Positions 13,184 to 14,457 of a stretch of 14,457 nt of DNA are shown in pieces. The stretch spans positions 1-14,457 of the forward strand of contig CASDQU010000004.1 of NCBI GenBank assembly GCA_949282835.1. The letters run 5' to 3'. A program made the position numbers and the translations under genes. The number at the start of each line of letters is the position of its first letter. Within the stretch, counting starts at the first letter, position 1. The stretch comes from an uncultured Bacillota bacterium (GTDB taxonomy: Bacteria; Bacillota; Clostridia; Christensenellales; UBA1242). The notes below the pieces were generated by a model. It was not told where the DNA came from. It did no database searches and was given only the letters and a program-made list of their open reading frames with translations.

Positions 13184-14457
13184 AGGTTTTAAACTCCTTA
13201 ATTAAGTCATCACAATTTGCAAACAATATAGATATTTCATAATCTTTATTTCTGTTTGAACCATTTATAGATCGTGATCTAACATAAATTTTTTTTATTA
13301 CCCTTTGAATAATTCTAGTTGATAAAACATTATTTTCATTTATTGCTTTGAGTTGATTTATAAAAAAATTGGCTTTTTCTTCATTCGATTGTGCTGTTAG
13401 TTCTTTGGATTGTCTACGTGTAAGTTCTTTAATTTCTTGTTCAACAATATCCTTTTCCTTCTTATATTTATCCATCATCATTTCAAATGTAGATGTAGGT
13501 ATAATTCCTGTGGCACTTTTTTCAAATAACAATTGAATGTAATTGTCTAATTCAGCATTTCTTTTTGTTAACTTATTTATTTCTCTCTCTGTATCAATTT
13601 TAATAAAACGTCCTTTATTATCAACCAGTTTGGAAAATTCGATAAATTGTTCCTTTTTATTTAAAATTAAATTAACAAGTTCCATTAATTCAAATTTTAC
13701 AATTTCTTGTATAGTGTGAACAGGAATTGAATTTGTTTGAGAACAACTTTTCTTTGTACAAAAATATCTATAGATATAACCTTTTTTTAAATCTTTTCTT
13801 CTTTCAAATCTCAAAAGACCATCACAATCAGCACAAAACATTAAACCTTTAAAAACATTTTCTTCCATAGGAATTGTTCCTGATCTTGTTCTTTTTAAAA
13901 GTTTATTTGCAATTTCCCAAGTTTCTTTGTCGATAAGTGGCTCATATCTATTTTCGAAAACATAACAGTCTTTGTTAGCTTTTCTTTTTTTATTTTTGTA
14001 GTTCTGTGATTTTGATTGAGCAGTTATATAATATCCCAAATATTCTTTTCTCTCAATAATATCTCTTACACTACTTGGAGTCCAATCAATCATTTTTTCT
14101 TCGCTCATCTTGAGAACCTTATCTTTATTGTATCCAAACTTTAAGGCATTGTAATATCTTGGAGTTTTTATTTTGTTTTCTTTAAGAAATTGTGCAACCT
14201 TCGCAGAAGAACCACATTCCACATATTTTCTATAAATAAGTTGAACTATCTTTGCTGTGTCAGGATCAGGTATTCTCTCATAAGCTTCATTGTAGTTATA
14301 TCCAAATATAGGAAAAACCGTATTTCTTGGTTCTCCATTTTTTGCTTTATTATCAAGAGTAAATCTAATTTTTTTCGATATATCCTTTGCATACCACTCG
14401 TTTATAATATTTTTAAATGGAGCAAAATCACTTCCCTCTTCTCTATAGGTATCAAAT
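13155..14457 (-). CDS. Large serine recombinase, upstream partner (N-terminus outside window)
   Basis: This frame is open to the window edge, giving about 433 codons; an internal ATG at 14222 is not the real start because recognisable domain sequence continues before it. The visible part begins at the end of the resolvase domain (EEGSDFAPFKNIINEWYAKD, a strongly conserved serine-recombinase stretch); the catalytic serine lies beyond the window. Next is the recombinase domain with P-I-F-G-Y-N, then W-T-P-S-S-V-R-D-I. An intact zinc ribbon follows, GLMFCADCDG and then FCTKKSC, with four cysteines (127 to 157 residues after 14222). Next is a long K/E-rich coiled coil. The C-terminus overlaps the start of the second recombinase by 29 bases in another frame. 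The pair recalls the ccrA/ccrB arrangement of staphylococcal cassettes in layout only; I do not claim orthology. Confidence 0.93.
   Translation of the reverse strand, partial: FDTYREEGSDFAPFKNIINEWYAKDISKKIRFTLDNKAKNGEPRNTVFPIFGYNYNEAYERIPDPDTAKIVQLIYRKYVECGSSAKVAQFLKENKIKTPRYYNALKFGYNKDKVLKMSEEKMIDWTPSSVRDIIERKEYLGYYITAQSKSQNYKNKKRKANKDCYVFENRYEPLIDKETWEIANKLLKRTRSGTIPMEENVFKGLMFCADCDGLLRFERRKDLKKGYIYRYFCTKKSCSQTNSIPVHTIQEIVKFELMELVNLILNKKEQFIEFSKLVDNKGRFIKIDTEREINKLTKRNAELDNYIQLLFEKSATGIIPTSTFEMMMDKYKKEKDIVEQEIKELTRRQSKELTAQSNEEKANFFINQLKAINENNVLSTRIIQRVIKKIYVRSRSINGSNRNKDYEISILFANCDDLIKEFKTYEEHNSNLC

Larger units (their letters stand above)
11628..14457. mobile_element. One end of an integrated element with large serine recombinases
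   Basis: The element boundary is where PBP coding sequence stops, at about 11625-11630. Inside come a pair of direct repeats, a terminator and two serine recombinase genes; the rest of the element and its far end lie beyond 14457. Recombinase genes at the very end of an element, next to a truncated host gene, are the usual arrangement for serine-integrase prophages, conjugative transposons and skin-like elements. No cargo, replication or transfer gene is visible, so the type of element is open. Confidence 0.8.

Overview
The window looks like a piece of an AT-rich, low-GC Gram-positive (Bacillota, probably clostridial) chromosome. The signs are AGGAG-type ribosome binding sites, near-consensus sigma-A promoters, a T-box leader on a single-chain glycyl-tRNA synthetase, a DUF1540 protein, YugP-type zinc peptidases and a class B penicillin-binding protein (PBP) with a PASTA domain. 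I cannot name the species. An uncultivated gut-type clostridium would fit, but that is inference.

Layout. (1) Positions 1-5534, minus strand: the first 1844 codons of one giant, N-terminally membrane-anchored, beta-rich extracellular protein whose end lies outside the window. (2) 5535-5860: a divergent intergenic region with one promoter per side and an inverted repeat around the -35 box of the giant gene. (3) 5861-7441, plus: a YbiT/YkpA-type ABC-F ATPase with one of its two ATP sites degenerate. (4) 7442-7952: a 511-base leader holding a consensus promoter, a compact glycine T-box with its terminator, and then two tandem copies of an unrecognised structured RNA element of about 136 nt. (5) 7953-9329: glycyl-tRNA synthetase, then a strong terminator. 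(6) 9462-9716: a small DUF1540 protein. (7) 9730-11166, minus: two tandem YugP-family membrane zinc peptidases. (8) 11208-11630, minus: the 3' end of a PBP gene, cut off exactly at the codons of the KTG active-site motif. (9) From about 11628 to the window end: one end of an integrated element carrying two overlapping large serine recombinase genes read toward the PBP fragment.

How the parts work together. GlyRS is probably controlled by uncharged tRNA-Gly through the T-box. The tandem RNA modules sit in the same 5' UTR after the T-box terminator, so they could add a second layer of control or act as separate RNAs. The serine recombinases most likely inserted the element into the PBP gene at its conserved KTG codons. 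Whether the PBP is dead, rebuilt at the other end, or restored by regulated excision (as with skin-type elements in sporulation genes) cannot be told here, because the other end is outside the window.

The best candidates for something undescribed are the tandem RNA element at 7662-7934, whose two copies differ by compensatory base changes, and the recombinase element that splits a PBP gene at its active-site motif.
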